Source: Bacteroidia bacterium (GTDB taxonomy: Bacteria > Bacteroidota > Bacteroidia > Flavobacteriales > Flavobacteriaceae). Taken from it: 64,000 nt of DNA. This document shows, piece by piece, positions 16,803 through 25,469 of this stretch (positions are counted from its first letter, which is position 1; each line of letters begins with the position of its first letter). Where the stretch lies: contig JAUIDI010000002.1 of assembly GCA_030428705.1 (NCBI GenBank), positions 248,001-312,000 of the forward strand, in the 5' to 3' direction. Position numbers and translations under genes: made by a program. The notes under the pieces were generated by a model. The model was given only the letters and a program-made list of their open reading frames with translations, had not been told where the DNA came from and did no database searches.

Positions 16803-17360
16803 ATGGAATCCATTTTACAACCTTGGCCATGGTATGTTTCCGGCCCTTTAATAGCTTTGACAATGTTTGCTCTGATCTATCTCGGAAAAACCTTTGGCAT
16901 GTCTTCAAGTCTGAAAACGTTGTGCAGTATCGGCGGTGCCGGCAAATATTCCGATTTTTTCAGATTCGATTGGAAGGCCCAGCGATGGAATTTAATAGTA
17001 GTCTTAGGAGCCATTATCGGAGGTTTTTTTGCCACGAACTTTATGTCGGACGGCGCGACCATTGCACTAAGTTCTGAAACCGTTTCGGACCTTCAAGAAT
17101 TCGGTTTTTCGAATATCGGCGAAACCCTGTTACCACAGGAAATCTATTCTTGGAACAATGTTTTGTCCTTAAAAGGAATGTCGATTCTAGTCGTTGCGGG
17201 TTTTTGCGTTGGATTTGGAACCCGATATGCCGGCGGATGTACTTCGGGCCATGCAATTACCGGTCTGAGCAACCTGCAACTACCCTCTTTGATCGCAGTC
17301 ATCGGATTCTTTATCGGTGGCCTCATTATGACCCATTTTATACTACCGTTAATTTTTTGA
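16803..17360 (+). CDS. YeeE/YedE family membrane protein, N-terminal half of a split transporter
   Basis: An integral membrane protein of 185 residues with about five hydrophobic segments. It contains the conserved cysteine motif of the YeeE/TsuA thiosulfate and sulfur-compound transporters, RYAGGCTSGHAI, near residue 140. Full-length YeeE proteins are roughly twice this size. Here the second half is a separate gene starting 2 bases after this stop, so the pair likely forms one transporter. Split pairs of this kind are common in Bacteroidota, often called YeeE/YedE thiosulfate transporter and DUF6691. The start ATG at 16803 is the only good one. Substrate (thiosulfate or another sulfur compound) is inferred from family. 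Confidence 0.9.
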   Translation: MESILQPWPWYVSGPLIALTMFALIYLGKTFGMSSSLKTLCSIGGAGKYSDFFRFDWKAQRWNLIVVLGAIIGGFFATNFMSDGATIALSSETVSDLQEFGFSNIGETLLPQEIYSWNNVLSLKGMSILVVAGFCVGFGTRYAGGCTSGHAITGLSNLQLPSLIAVIGFFIGGLIMTHFILPLIF

Positions 17361-17361
17361 T

Positions 17362-17775
17362 ATGAAATTTTTGAAATTCTTATTTATCGGGATTTTTTTT
17401 GGAATCATACTCGTCAAATCGGAGGCTGTTTCCTGGTATCGCATTTTCGAGATGTTCAAATTCCAGTCTTTTCATATGTACGGTATCATCGGATCCGCCG
17501 TGGGCCTTGGAATCATACTTATTCAGAGTATCAAAAAATTGAAGATGCGAAGTGTCGAAGGAAACGAAATTTACCTGCCTCCTAAAGAAAAAGGGGTTGT
17601 TCGCTATATTTTGGGGGGTGCCATTTTTGGTCTTGGATGGGCCTTGGCCGGTGCTTGTCCCGGGCCGATGTACATTCTATTGGGTACCGGAGTCTTTAGC
17701 ATGTTGATAGTAATTGCTGCCGCAATTTTGGGTACGTTTACCTACGGCATTTTGAAGAATAAATTACCGCATTAA
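17362..17775 (+). CDS. YeeE/YedE (DUF6691-type) membrane protein, second half of the transporter
   Basis: A 137-residue membrane protein with four hydrophobic segments. The second cysteine motif of the YeeE family, GWALAGACPGPMYILLG, lies around residue 95. It directly follows the first half (2-base gap) and would complete the two-cysteine relay of a thiosulfate-type transporter. It ends 6 bases before the stop codon of the convergent clpS, so no separate terminator fits between them. Confidence 0.9.
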   Translation: MKFLKFLFIGIFFGIILVKSEAVSWYRIFEMFKFQSFHMYGIIGSAVGLGIILIQSIKKLKMRSVEGNEIYLPPKEKGVVRYILGGAIFGLGWALAGACPGPMYILLGTGVFSMLIVIAAAILGTFTYGILKNKLPH

Positions 17776-17781
17776 TACCTT

Positions 17782-18057
17782 TTAGACGATTTCAGCACTC
17801 AAGCCGGCTTGAATCAACCCACTGCAGCGTGGTTCAAGGTCACTATATTCACCTGTCTTAACGGTACATTTGCCCTTGTGATGAACAATCAGTGCACATT
17901 GTTCGGCCTGTATCGGTGAATGTTCACATACCGCGACCAAGGTTTCGATTACATGGTCAAAAGTATTTACCTCATCGTTGAACAGTACAATTTCGTTTTG
18001 TTTGACGGTCTCATCTTCTAAAAGTAATTCTTCGGATATCTGTTCTTTGGTACCCAT
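17782..18057 (-). CDS. clpS: ATP-dependent Clp protease adaptor ClpS
   Basis: A 91-residue cytoplasmic adaptor that hands N-end-rule substrates to ClpA/ClpC-ClpP. The core reads IVLFNDEVNTFDHVIETL, with the Asn-Asp pair that binds the substrate N-terminus, then SPIQAEQCALIVHHKGKC, the helix and hinge segment. The N-terminal tail (MGTKEQISEELLLEDET) is short and acidic, as usual. It is the last gene of a minus-strand run prmA-tpiA-DoxX-DUF1599, starting 31 bases after prmA. Confidence 0.95.
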   Translation of the reverse strand: MGTKEQISEELLLEDETVKQNEIVLFNDEVNTFDHVIETLVAVCEHSPIQAEQCALIVHHKGKCTVKTGEYSDLEPRCSGLIQAGLSAEIV

Positions 18058-18088
18058 TGGATCGTTTTTAAATTGTCAAATACCTTAC

Positions 18089-18925
18089 CTAAAATACATA
18101 TTTTACGGCAACCCAATTATTTTTTTCCAACTTTTTTTCAAATACAAGACCGTGTCCGGTACAACTTTCATCGATCAATCGATGATCCTCCTCGTAGAAT
18201 CCGCTTAAAAAAAGTACGCCATTTTTGGCCAAACATGATACATATGAAGGTATATCGTTTAGCAAGATATTACGATTGATATTCGCAATGATGATGTCAT
18301 ATTTTCTTTTTTGCAATAGTTCTGCACCGCCTTCAAGAACACTGATATTCTTGCAGTTGTTGCGTTTGACATTCTCCAAGGCGTTGAGATAACACCAGTT
18401 ATCGATATCAATGGCATCAACGGCCTTGGCTCCCCGCATCGTTGCAAGAATGGCCAATACTCCTGTTCCACTACCCATATCGAGTACTGTCTTGCCCTTA
18501 AAATCGTTATCCAAAATAAATTGCAACATCATATGCGTGGTCTCATGATGACCGGTACCGAAACTCATTTTGGGCTCAATGACGATATCATATTTCACTC
18601 CGGTTTTTTCATGGAAAGGTGCCCGAACCATACATTGGCTTCCTACTTGTATGGGGTTAAAATTAGTTTCCCAGGTGGCATTCCAGTTTTCCTGTTCGAT
18701 TTCCTTGATCTCGTAGTCGATTTTGAAATTGGGATTTTTTAAAACGGTTATCTCATCCAAAATATCCGCCATGTGTTCCTCCTTTTGAACATAAGCTAGA
18801 ACTCCTCCCCTATTTTCGACGAAACTTTCAAAACCCGCTTCTCCCAATTCAGCGATTAAAATATCGGAAGCCGGTTGAAGTGGATCGATCTTGAAGCTGT
18901 ATTCCACATAGACCATATCAGGCAT
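18089..18925 (-). CDS. prmA: Ribosomal protein L11 methyltransferase
   Basis: This enzyme trimethylates ribosomal protein L11 using S-adenosylmethionine. At 278 residues it is normal for Bacteroidota. It has an N-terminal substrate-recognition domain (residues 1-100), a linker with FGTGHHETTHMML, and the methyltransferase core with VLDMGSGTGVLAI (SAM motif I) and IIANINRNILL (catalytic-loop equivalent of the NPP-type segment). There are two possible starts, ATG 18925 and ATG 18916 (MVYVEYSF); both are in frame and the choice is uncertain. It follows tpiA by about 40 bases on the same strand. Confidence 0.93.
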   Translation of the reverse strand: MPDMVYVEYSFKIDPLQPASDILIAELGEAGFESFVENRGGVLAYVQKEEHMADILDEITVLKNPNFKIDYEIKEIEQENWNATWETNFNPIQVGSQCMVRAPFHEKTGVKYDIVIEPKMSFGTGHHETTHMMLQFILDNDFKGKTVLDMGSGTGVLAILATMRGAKAVDAIDIDNWCYLNALENVKRNNCKNISVLEGGAELLQKRKYDIIIANINRNILLNDIPSYVSCLAKNGVLFLSGFYEEDHRLIDESCTGHGLVFEKKLEKNNWVAVKYVF

Positions 18926-18966
18926 CTTAAGTGTATTGCCGGTTTTAAACGGATAAATCCTGTAAG

Positions 18967-19716
18967 TTAAATTGCGCTTACAATGGCTATGAAATCATCG
19001 GCCTTCAAAGAAGCCCCGCCGATAAGTCCGCCATCGACATCAGGTTTGGAGAAAATCTCCTCGGCATTGTTCGGCTTTACGCTTCCGCCATATAGAATAG
19101 AGACCGACTCTGCTATCGAAGTATCGTAAGCTTCCGAAATAGTTTTTCGAATAAAGGCATGCATTTCCTGTGCTTGCTCTGGCGAAGCAGTTTCACCGGT
19201 TCCGATTGCCCACACGGGTTCGTACGCCAATACGATATGTTCCCAAGCGGAAGCATCCAAAGAAAAAAGCGCATTTTTCAACTGACTTTCAACAATATTA
19301 AAATGATTTCCTGATTTTCTATCGGCCAATTCTTCCCCGAAACAAAACATAACTCGTAAGCCTTTGTTCAAGGCCATGGCCACCTTTTTGGCCAAAATCT
19401 CATCGGTTTCGCCAAAATAGGCACGACGTTCGGAATGACCGATAATCACAGTTTTGATACCGATTTCCGATAACATGTCCGCGGATATTTCCCCTGTGTA
19501 GGCCCCGTTTTCGGCAAAGTGCATATTCTGGGCAATAACTTCGATCACCGAATCGTGTAGGCTACGAATCGCCCCGACCAGATTAACATAGGTGGGCGCC
19601 ACCATAACTTCGGCATCCGTGTCGGGCAACATTGCGGAAAGCTGCGTCACCAAAGCTTCCGTTTCAGATAAGGTTTTGTTCATTTTCCAGTTTCCTGCTA
19701 CTATTTTGTTTCTCAT
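18967..19716 (-). CDS. tpiA: Triosephosphate isomerase
   Basis: Glycolytic and gluconeogenic interconversion of dihydroxyacetone phosphate and glyceraldehyde 3-phosphate. The listed ORF begins at 19809, but the true start is ATG 19716. It gives MRNKIVAGNWKMNKT, the canonical N-terminus, and 249 residues. Catalytic motifs are GNWKMN (Lys), IGHSERR (His) and AYEPVWAIGTG (Glu), with the phosphate-binding ILYGGSVKP and GGLIGGAS near the end. It follows the DoxX-DUF6624 gene by 16 bases and precedes prmA, so it is probably one transcript with them. Confidence 0.97.
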   Translation of the reverse strand: MRNKIVAGNWKMNKTLSETEALVTQLSAMLPDTDAEVMVAPTYVNLVGAIRSLHDSVIEVIAQNMHFAENGAYTGEISADMLSEIGIKTVIIGHSERRAYFGETDEILAKKVAMALNKGLRVMFCFGEELADRKSGNHFNIVESQLKNALFSLDASAWEHIVLAYEPVWAIGTGETASPEQAQEMHAFIRKTISEAYDTSIAESVSILYGGSVKPNNAEEIFSKPDVDGGLIGGASLKADDFIAIVSAI

Positions 19717-19732
19717 GTAATGGCGTTTAGTA

Positions 19733-21391
19733 TTACTGATTTGCTCTTTTTTCCTGTAATGCTTTAGCTTCTTCAATAGAGAGTACTTTGTACTCAAAAT
19801 CATCGCCAAAAAGTCTCTTGGAATACTCCTCTACCGTATCCTCAAACCCTGCTTTTATTCTTCTATCATTAACGGACTCGGGATTTTCTATTGGCCATAT
19901 ATTCGAAGCTTGTTCAAATGGGCCAACAAAACCCTGAGTACCATATAACTGTGGTTTCTCCTGATGCATTAATTGCCTGTCGAGCATCATAGCGTAGAGC
20001 CGAAAGGGTAACTCATCTTTTTCGGCGGCTTCTCTTATCATGTCGATATACTGGTCGATTTTATTTGAATGCTGAATAACGTACCATGCGGCGGTGTTCG
20101 TCTCATCCCCCACCAAGCTTTTCCCTGGATAACCATACATTGCTATTGCCTTTTCCACAAATTCGATATTAGAACTATCGATAAGCGCCTGTTTCTGCCA
20201 GTCTTCGGGAGTAGGGTTTTCACGATATTTTTGATCCAAGACCATTATGCTGTCCAAGCGTTTCTTCAATTTCAAATCCAGAGCGTTGGGGCGGTCATTT
20301 GTAAACACAAGTTCATCCAAATCATTATGATGTACCTTCTGTTCAATAGTACCCCTATGCAACACCAAGACTCCGGGGTTTGAACGCACAATTGTTTTCA
20401 AGGCGGTTTCATCGGTAAAATAAAACTTAAAATTCAGATTATGATCAGAAACAATCTTGTCGCTTAATTCAGGGCCAGATGCCGACATTCCGATAACCTT
20501 ATAATGGTTTTGGATCGCGAGGTCGGTAGTCTTTTTAATCTCGTCAAAGACCGGATCACTTTTTAAAAGATCATAGGCCACGACCATAACCAATTTAGGT
20601 TCTTGCAAAAGCGATGGTGCGAAATCCTCTCCGTTTTGTTCTATCGTAAAATCGTGTATGGGCGGCTCATAGCCCGCTTGCACTTCCGTGGTCTCGACAT
20701 CGATAAATTCTCCATCCACGCTCGGATAGTCCCCTTGTGTAACCACTATTTTTTCGCCTTCGTTGGTCTTAAATCGCCATGCGTAGTCGTAAACGGTTTG
20801 TGGCGCACCTTCGGGCACGACCATTCCTTCTTCGATATTGGCACCTATTTTATAGGGTCTGAAATCGATTTCCGGTAGATGATTTAATACGTGATAAGCA
20901 TATATACCACTTAGTAACAAAGCTATGGCAACAACAATGGTTTTCATAACAGCTCCTAAAAAAGAGGTAATATGTTTTCTGCCAACAAATAAAATAATGA
21001 TGAGTACGAGTAGAATTAAGTCTTTGGTAAATGATTCCCATGGGGTGAGTTTAATAGCATCCCCAAAACAACCACAATCGGTTACCTTGTTGAAATAAGC
21101 CGAGTAGAATGTCAGAAAAGTAAAAAAGACAATCATCAACAATAAACTCCATACTGTAAATTTTACTCGAAAACCAATAAGGAGCATAACTCCCAAAAGC
21201 ACCTCGAATATGACTACGAATATGGAAATCGCCAGAGCATGTGGCTCAAAAAACGGTAAATCTAAAACGCCTGCACTAAAGTATTCTTCCAACTTAAAAG
21301 AAAAACCCATCGGGTCGTTCAGTTTAATGAGACCACTTATAATAAAAAGTATTCCGACGAGTACTCTACTGATATGTACCAAATATTTCAT
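19733..21391 (-). CDS. DoxX/MauE-type membrane protein fused to a DUF6624-like domain
   Basis: A 552-residue protein with three parts. Residues 1-165 are a DoxX/MauE-like four-helix membrane domain with a DCGCFGD cysteine pair at 106-108, then one more membrane segment. Residues about 240-365 look like a thioredoxin-fold region lacking an active-site CxxC. Residues about 370-522 match my recollection of DUF6624: RLDSIMVLDQKYR, YGYPGKSLVGDETNTAAWYVIQHS and QLYGTQ. Homologs next to tpiA in this family normally end near residue 365 (BT_3928-type). The frame is uninterrupted, so this is a real fusion. The start overlaps the DUF1599 stop by 4 bases. Possibly redox-linked; function not known. Confidence 0.82.
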   Translation of the reverse strand: MKYLVHISRVLVGILFIISGLIKLNDPMGFSFKLEEYFSAGVLDLPFFEPHALAISIFVVIFEVLLGVMLLIGFRVKFTVWSLLLMIVFFTFLTFYSAYFNKVTDCGCFGDAIKLTPWESFTKDLILLVLIIILFVGRKHITSFLGAVMKTIVVAIALLLSGIYAYHVLNHLPEIDFRPYKIGANIEEGMVVPEGAPQTVYDYAWRFKTNEGEKIVVTQGDYPSVDGEFIDVETTEVQAGYEPPIHDFTIEQNGEDFAPSLLQEPKLVMVVAYDLLKSDPVFDEIKKTTDLAIQNHYKVIGMSASGPELSDKIVSDHNLNFKFYFTDETALKTIVRSNPGVLVLHRGTIEQKVHHNDLDELVFTNDRPNALDLKLKKRLDSIMVLDQKYRENPTPEDWQKQALIDSSNIEFVEKAIAMYGYPGKSLVGDETNTAAWYVIQHSNKIDQYIDMIREAAEKDELPFRLYAMMLDRQLMHQEKPQLYGTQGFVGPFEQASNIWPIENPESVNDRRIKAGFEDTVEEYSKRLFGDDFEYKVLSIEEAKALQEKRANQ

Positions 21392-21933
21392 TCCGTTTCG
21401 GAGTTAATGTGAATTAGTGCGAAAACGGCATAATTGACCATGTCTTGATAGTTGGCATCTATACCTTCGCTAACAAGGGTTTTTCCTTTATTGTCCTCAA
21501 TGGTCTTGACACGCAAAAGTTTTTGAAGGATGAGATCCGTCAACGAACTCACGCGCATATCGCGCCAAGCCTCGCCATAATCATGATTCTTGTTCTCCAT
21601 CAATGACTTAGTGATGGCACTGTGTTTATCGAACAGTTTCAAAGACTGCTTAACGCTCAAATCGGGTTGATCGACCACACCAAGTTCCAATTGGATCAAG
21701 GCCATAATGGCATAGTTGATAATTCCGATAAATTCAGAACGTTCATCTTCATCGATCTTTTGAACCTCATTTTCTTGAATGCCTCTAATACGCTGGGCCT
21801 TGATAAAAATTTGATCCGTCAACGATGGAAGTCTAAGAATACGCCATGCACTGCCATAATCTTTCATTTTCTTTTCGAACAGGTCGCGACATGTTCGCAT
21901 TACCTCATCGTATTGTTCCGAAGTTTTGCCCAT
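21388..21933 (-). CDS. DUF1599 domain protein
   Basis: A 181-residue cytoplasmic protein containing the DUF1599 repeat twice: MKDYGSAWRILRLPSLTDQIFIKAQRIR near residue 40, and NHDYGEAWRDMRVSSLTDLILQKLLRVK near residue 125. The repeat is helical and resembles nucleotide-pyrophosphohydrolase-like folds by annotation in databases, but no activity is established to my knowledge. It heads the minus-strand run DUF1599, DoxX-DUF6624, tpiA, prmA, clpS. A 17-base palindrome lies 21 bases upstream of the ATG. It is divergent from folP. Confidence 0.88.
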   Translation of the reverse strand: MGKTSEQYDEVMRTCRDLFEKKMKDYGSAWRILRLPSLTDQIFIKAQRIRGIQENEVQKIDEDERSEFIGIINYAIMALIQLELGVVDQPDLSVKQSLKLFDKHSAITKSLMENKNHDYGEAWRDMRVSSLTDLILQKLLRVKTIEDNKGKTLVSEGIDANYQDMVNYAVFALIHINSETE

Positions 21934-21953
21934 TAATGCTATCTTAATTGCGT

Positions 21954-21970
21954 AAATTTCGTCGAAATTT
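21954..21970. promoter_or_regulatory. Palindrome between DUF1599 operon and folP
   Basis: AAATTTCG-T-CGAAATTT is a perfect inverted repeat with 8-base arms. It lies in the 104-base divergent spacer, close to the DUF1599 start, where a repressor would block transcription. Role inferred only. Confidence 0.35.
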
Positions 21971-22037
21971 CAAGACGCCCAAAGTTCGTACATTAAACCC
22001 GACCGACAAAATACAATCCCGGTAAACATACAACGCC

Positions 22038-22859
22038 ATGACAATCAACTGCAAAGGAAATTTGGTCGATTTGAGCACCCCGAAGGTCATGGGCATTCTG
22101 AATGTGACCCCGGACTCCTTCTTCGACGGAGGAAGGTATTCGGACATTCGAAAAATGTTATCACAAGTTGAAAAGATGTTAAATGATGGTGCCACCTTCA
22201 TAGATATTGGTGCTTATAGCTCTCGACCCGGAGCAGACCCGGTCACTGAGGAAAATGAATTAAGCAGACTACTTCCCATTATTGAAGCATTGCTCAAGGA
22301 ATTTCCTGAAACACTTCTTTCCATAGATACTTTTCGAAGCAATATTGCCAAACAATGCCTGCAAAGGGGAGCGGCTTTGGTAAATGATATTTCGGCCGGC
22401 AAGCTCGATGAGAAAATGTTCTCGGTAATCGCCCAATTCAAGGTTCCATACATTATGATGCACATGCGAGGAAATCCTCGGACCATGTCAGATCAAACAC
22501 ATTATGACGATTTGATCAAAGATATACTCTTCTATTTTTCGGAACGCCTGACCCTAGCGAGAAAAATGGGACTGAACGATATGATCATTGATCCGGGCTT
22601 CGGTTTTGCCAAAACTTTGGGGCAAAATTATGAGCTTTTGCAGAATCTGGACCTATTTCTATTGTTGGATGTACCCGTATTGGTAGGACTAAGTAGAAAA
22701 TCGATGATTTATAAAACTCTGAATTCAGATCCTGAACATGCATTGAACGGCACAACGGCATTGAACATGTTGGCATTGAGCAAAGGAGCCAAAATTATTA
22801 GGGTGCACGATGTAAAAGAAGCGGTCGAATGTGTTCAACTATACAATCAAATGTCTTAA
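22038..22859 (+). CDS. folP: Dihydropteroate synthase
   Basis: Folate pathway enzyme joining 4-aminobenzoate to dihydropterin pyrophosphate; the sulfonamide target. At 273 residues it has all family motifs: MGILNVTPDSFFDGGRY (loop 1), FIDIGAYSSRPGA (loop 2), SIDTFRS, VNDISAG, MHMRGNPRTM, IIDPGFGFAKTLGQN, VLVGLSRKSMI and RVHDVKE. The ATG at 22038 gives a short N-terminus before VMGILNVT, as expected. It precedes cdaA by 57 bases on the same strand, an arrangement common in Flavobacteriaceae. Confidence 0.96.
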   Translation: MTINCKGNLVDLSTPKVMGILNVTPDSFFDGGRYSDIRKMLSQVEKMLNDGATFIDIGAYSSRPGADPVTEENELSRLLPIIEALLKEFPETLLSIDTFRSNIAKQCLQRGAALVNDISAGKLDEKMFSVIAQFKVPYIMMHMRGNPRTMSDQTHYDDLIKDILFYFSERLTLARKMGLNDMIIDPGFGFAKTLGQNYELLQNLDLFLLLDVPVLVGLSRKSMIYKTLNSDPEHALNGTTALNMLALSKGAKIIRVHDVKEAVECVQLYNQMS

Positions 22860-22916
22860 TTCAGCGTTCAGTGTTAAGTACTCTTATTTTTTCTAATTTT
22901 ACAAAAACGGCGCAGA

Positions 22917-23702
22917 TTGGATTTTCTGAATTTCATCGACTTTAAGATTACCGACATCATCGATATTATCTTGGTCGCCGTTCTTCTGTACTATATATAC
23001 AAGTTGGTTCGTGGTTCGGTAGCCATCAATATTTTTATCGGTATTGTCATCGTTTGGGCTTTTTGGAAATTGACCGAACTGCTTGACATGAAAATGATCA
23101 GCAGTATGGTCGGTGGCTTTATGCAGGTCGGGTTGATTGCGTTAATCATCGTCTTCCAACAAGAAATCCGTAAATTTCTGTTGATGATCGGGTCTACCAA
23201 TTTTGCCAATAAACGCAATTTTATCAAGCACTTTAAATTTTTGAGGCAAGAAGGTCTCTCGACCGATACGAATATCGATGCGATCGTCAGGGCCTGCGAG
23301 AAAATGGCCTCGACCCGTACCGGTGCCATCATCGTTCTTGAACGAAACAATTCGCTTGATTTTGTAAAATCTTCGGGTGATAGTATGAATGCCGAAGTCA
23401 ATCTTCCCATTCTCGAAAGTATTTTTTACAAGAACAGTCCCTTACATGACGGGGCAACCGTAATCAAGGACAATCATATCGTGGCCACACGGGTTATTTT
23501 ACCGATTACCAATGAGCGTAAGATACCTTTACGGTTCGGATTGCGCCATCGGGCCGCCGTAGGCATTACCGAAAAGACCGATGCGCTGTCGCTGGTGGTC
23601 AGCGAGGAGACCGGCGATATCTCATACATTAAAAACGGGGAATTCGTAATCTACAATGACTTGACTGAACTGGCCGAGACCATAAAACAAGACCTTATCT
23701 GA
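22917..23702 (+). CDS. cdaA: Diadenylate cyclase (c-di-AMP synthase)
   Basis: It makes c-di-AMP from two ATP at the inner membrane. Three membrane helices fill the first 80 residues and the DAC domain follows, with TGAIIVLERN, NSPLHDGATVI (the DGA motif) and GLRHRAAVG (the RHR motif). The start codon is TTG at 22917, giving MDFLNFIDFKITDII; the next ATG lies after the first helices and would destroy the membrane domain, so TTG is supported. 261 residues is the family norm. It ends exactly where the convergent ABC transporter ends, with no base between them. Confidence 0.95.
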   Translation: MDFLNFIDFKITDIIDIILVAVLLYYIYKLVRGSVAINIFIGIVIVWAFWKLTELLDMKMISSMVGGFMQVGLIALIIVFQQEIRKFLLMIGSTNFANKRNFIKHFKFLRQEGLSTDTNIDAIVRACEKMASTRTGAIIVLERNNSLDFVKSSGDSMNAEVNLPILESIFYKNSPLHDGATVIKDNHIVATRVILPITNERKIPLRFGLRHRAAVGITEKTDALSLVVSEETGDISYIKNGEFVIYNDLTELAETIKQDLI

Positions 23703-25469
23703 TCAGGCCACCTCTTCGGCCAAAAACTGGGCCTCATAGAGATTGCTATAGTACCCGCCTTTCTTCAACAGTTCTTTGTGCGTACCGGTCTCCACAATTT
23801 TACCGGCATCCATTACTAAAATCTTATCGGCCTTTTTCACCGTGTGCAACCGATGTGCTATGACTATAGAAGTGCGCCCCTCGGTTATCTTGTCGGTAGC
23901 GCGTTGTATCAATTGTTCGGAATAGGTATCGACGGAAGAAGTCGCTTCATCCAAAACAAGAATACTCGGATTGCTGACATAGGCCCTCAGGAAAGCTATC
24001 AACTGACGTTGACCGCTCGAGAGCATTGTACCCCGTTCCTTTACATTATACGTGTACCCTCCCGGAAGACTCGAAATAAATTCATGTACCCCGATCTGCT
24101 TTGCCGCATGTTCGATACTTTCCAAAGTTACCGAAGGATCTTTCAATGATATGTTATTGGCAATGGTGTCGGCAAATAAAAAGACATCCTGCAGTACAAC
24201 GGCAATTTGTGCGCGTAACGATGCCAGTTTAAAATCCTTTATATCGACCCCATCTACTAAAATAACTCCCGAATCAATCTCATAAAAACGGTTCAACAAA
24301 TTGATAATGGTTGATTTTCCTGCTCCGGTCGCACCGACGATGGCAATAGTCTCCCCTGCTTTCACATCGAAAGAAATTCCATGAAGTACCTCTTCACCAT
24401 CAACATATGAAAAACGAACATCGGAGAATTTGATATTGCCCTTTACATTGTCTTTTTCTATGGTACCCACATCTTGTATGTTGCTATCGGTATCCAAGAT
24501 CTTGAAGACGCGATTGGCAGCGACCATTCCCATTTGCAATGTATTGAACTTATCGGCAATCTGGCGGAGCGGTCTGAAGAGAATTTCAATATATAGGATA
24601 AAAGCAAAAATCGTCCCGGATATATCTATTGTAATATTCGCGACATTTTGAAGTCCACCGTACCAGACCACCAGGCCGACCGCGACAGAAGTTACTATTT
24701 CAGCGATCGGAAAGAAAATCGAGTTGTACCATACCGTTTTCAACCAAGCATTTTGATGTTTTTCGTTGATCTTCCTAAAATTATCGCTTTCGATTTTCTC
24801 GCGGGTGAACAGTTGTACGATTTTCATTCCAGTGACACGTTCCTGCACAAAGGAATTTAGATTGGCAACTTGGGCCCGCACCTCTATAAACGCAACTTTC
24901 ATCGCCTTTTGAAACAAACGCGTAGCGTAAATTATAATCGGAAGCAACGCGAATACTATCAATGACAATTTCCAGTTCAAGTAGACCATCATAATTGCAG
25001 CGGCCATCATTTTTAAAAGGTCGGCCACAATCATAAAGAAGCCCTGACTGAAAATTTCCCCGATACGCTGCATATCGGCAACCGTACGGGTGACTAAAAC
25101 CCCCAACGAAGAATTATCGAAATACTTCATACGAAAGCCCAACATGTGCTTGAACAAACTGACGCGAACATCTTGGATCACCGATTCGCCCAGCCAATTG
25201 GCGTAGTAGTTGAACAAAAGCTGACATACGACCTGCGCCAACAGTGCACCGAGCATAAGTAAGGACAGCAAAAGCAATTTTTCACCGTTTGGCCTTATTA
25301 TAGCATCATCTACAATTTTTTGCAATATATAAGGGCCAAGTACCGCAAATCCGGACAGAAGAATCGCTGCCAAGGCAACTCCATAAAAAGTCAGCCTATA
25401 TGGCTTGGTATGGGCAAGCAACCTTTTAAAAAGACGCGTATCAAATGCCTTTCCCGTTTCTTTATTCAT
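23703..25469 (-). CDS. ABC transporter, fused permease-ATPase (MsbA/MdlB type)
   Basis: A half-transporter of 588 residues that works as a dimer in the inner membrane. Six membrane helices occupy about residues 20-310 (type I exporter fold). The ATPase domain has Walker A GATGAGKST, the Q loop in AVVLQDVFLFADT, signature LSSGQRQL, Walker B ILVLDEATSS and the switch His in IVIAHRLHTV. The signature is LSSGQ instead of LSGGQ, a common variant. It overlaps the upstream truA stop by 8 bases, so it is co-transcribed with it. Substrate (lipid, drug or peptide) cannot be told from sequence. Confidence 0.93.
   Translation of the reverse strand: MNKETGKAFDTRLFKRLLAHTKPYRLTFYGVALAAILLSGFAVLGPYILQKIVDDAIIRPNGEKLLLLSLLMLGALLAQVVCQLLFNYYANWLGESVIQDVRVSLFKHMLGFRMKYFDNSSLGVLVTRTVADMQRIGEIFSQGFFMIVADLLKMMAAAIMMVYLNWKLSLIVFALLPIIIYATRLFQKAMKVAFIEVRAQVANLNSFVQERVTGMKIVQLFTREKIESDNFRKINEKHQNAWLKTVWYNSIFFPIAEIVTSVAVGLVVWYGGLQNVANITIDISGTIFAFILYIEILFRPLRQIADKFNTLQMGMVAANRVFKILDTDSNIQDVGTIEKDNVKGNIKFSDVRFSYVDGEEVLHGISFDVKAGETIAIVGATGAGKSTIINLLNRFYEIDSGVILVDGVDIKDFKLASLRAQIAVVLQDVFLFADTIANNISLKDPSVTLESIEHAAKQIGVHEFISSLPGGYTYNVKERGTMLSSGQRQLIAFLRAYVSNPSILVLDEATSSVDTYSEQLIQRATDKITEGRTSIVIAHRLHTVKKADKILVMDAGKIVETGTHKELLKKGGYYSNLYEAQFLAEEVA

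Noticed and set aside
22038-23702. folP-cdaA as a possible sulfonamide-resistance or mobile cassette
   Set aside because: This order is, as I recall, common in Flavobacteriaceae and there are no flanking repeats or mobility genes; it is housekeeping.
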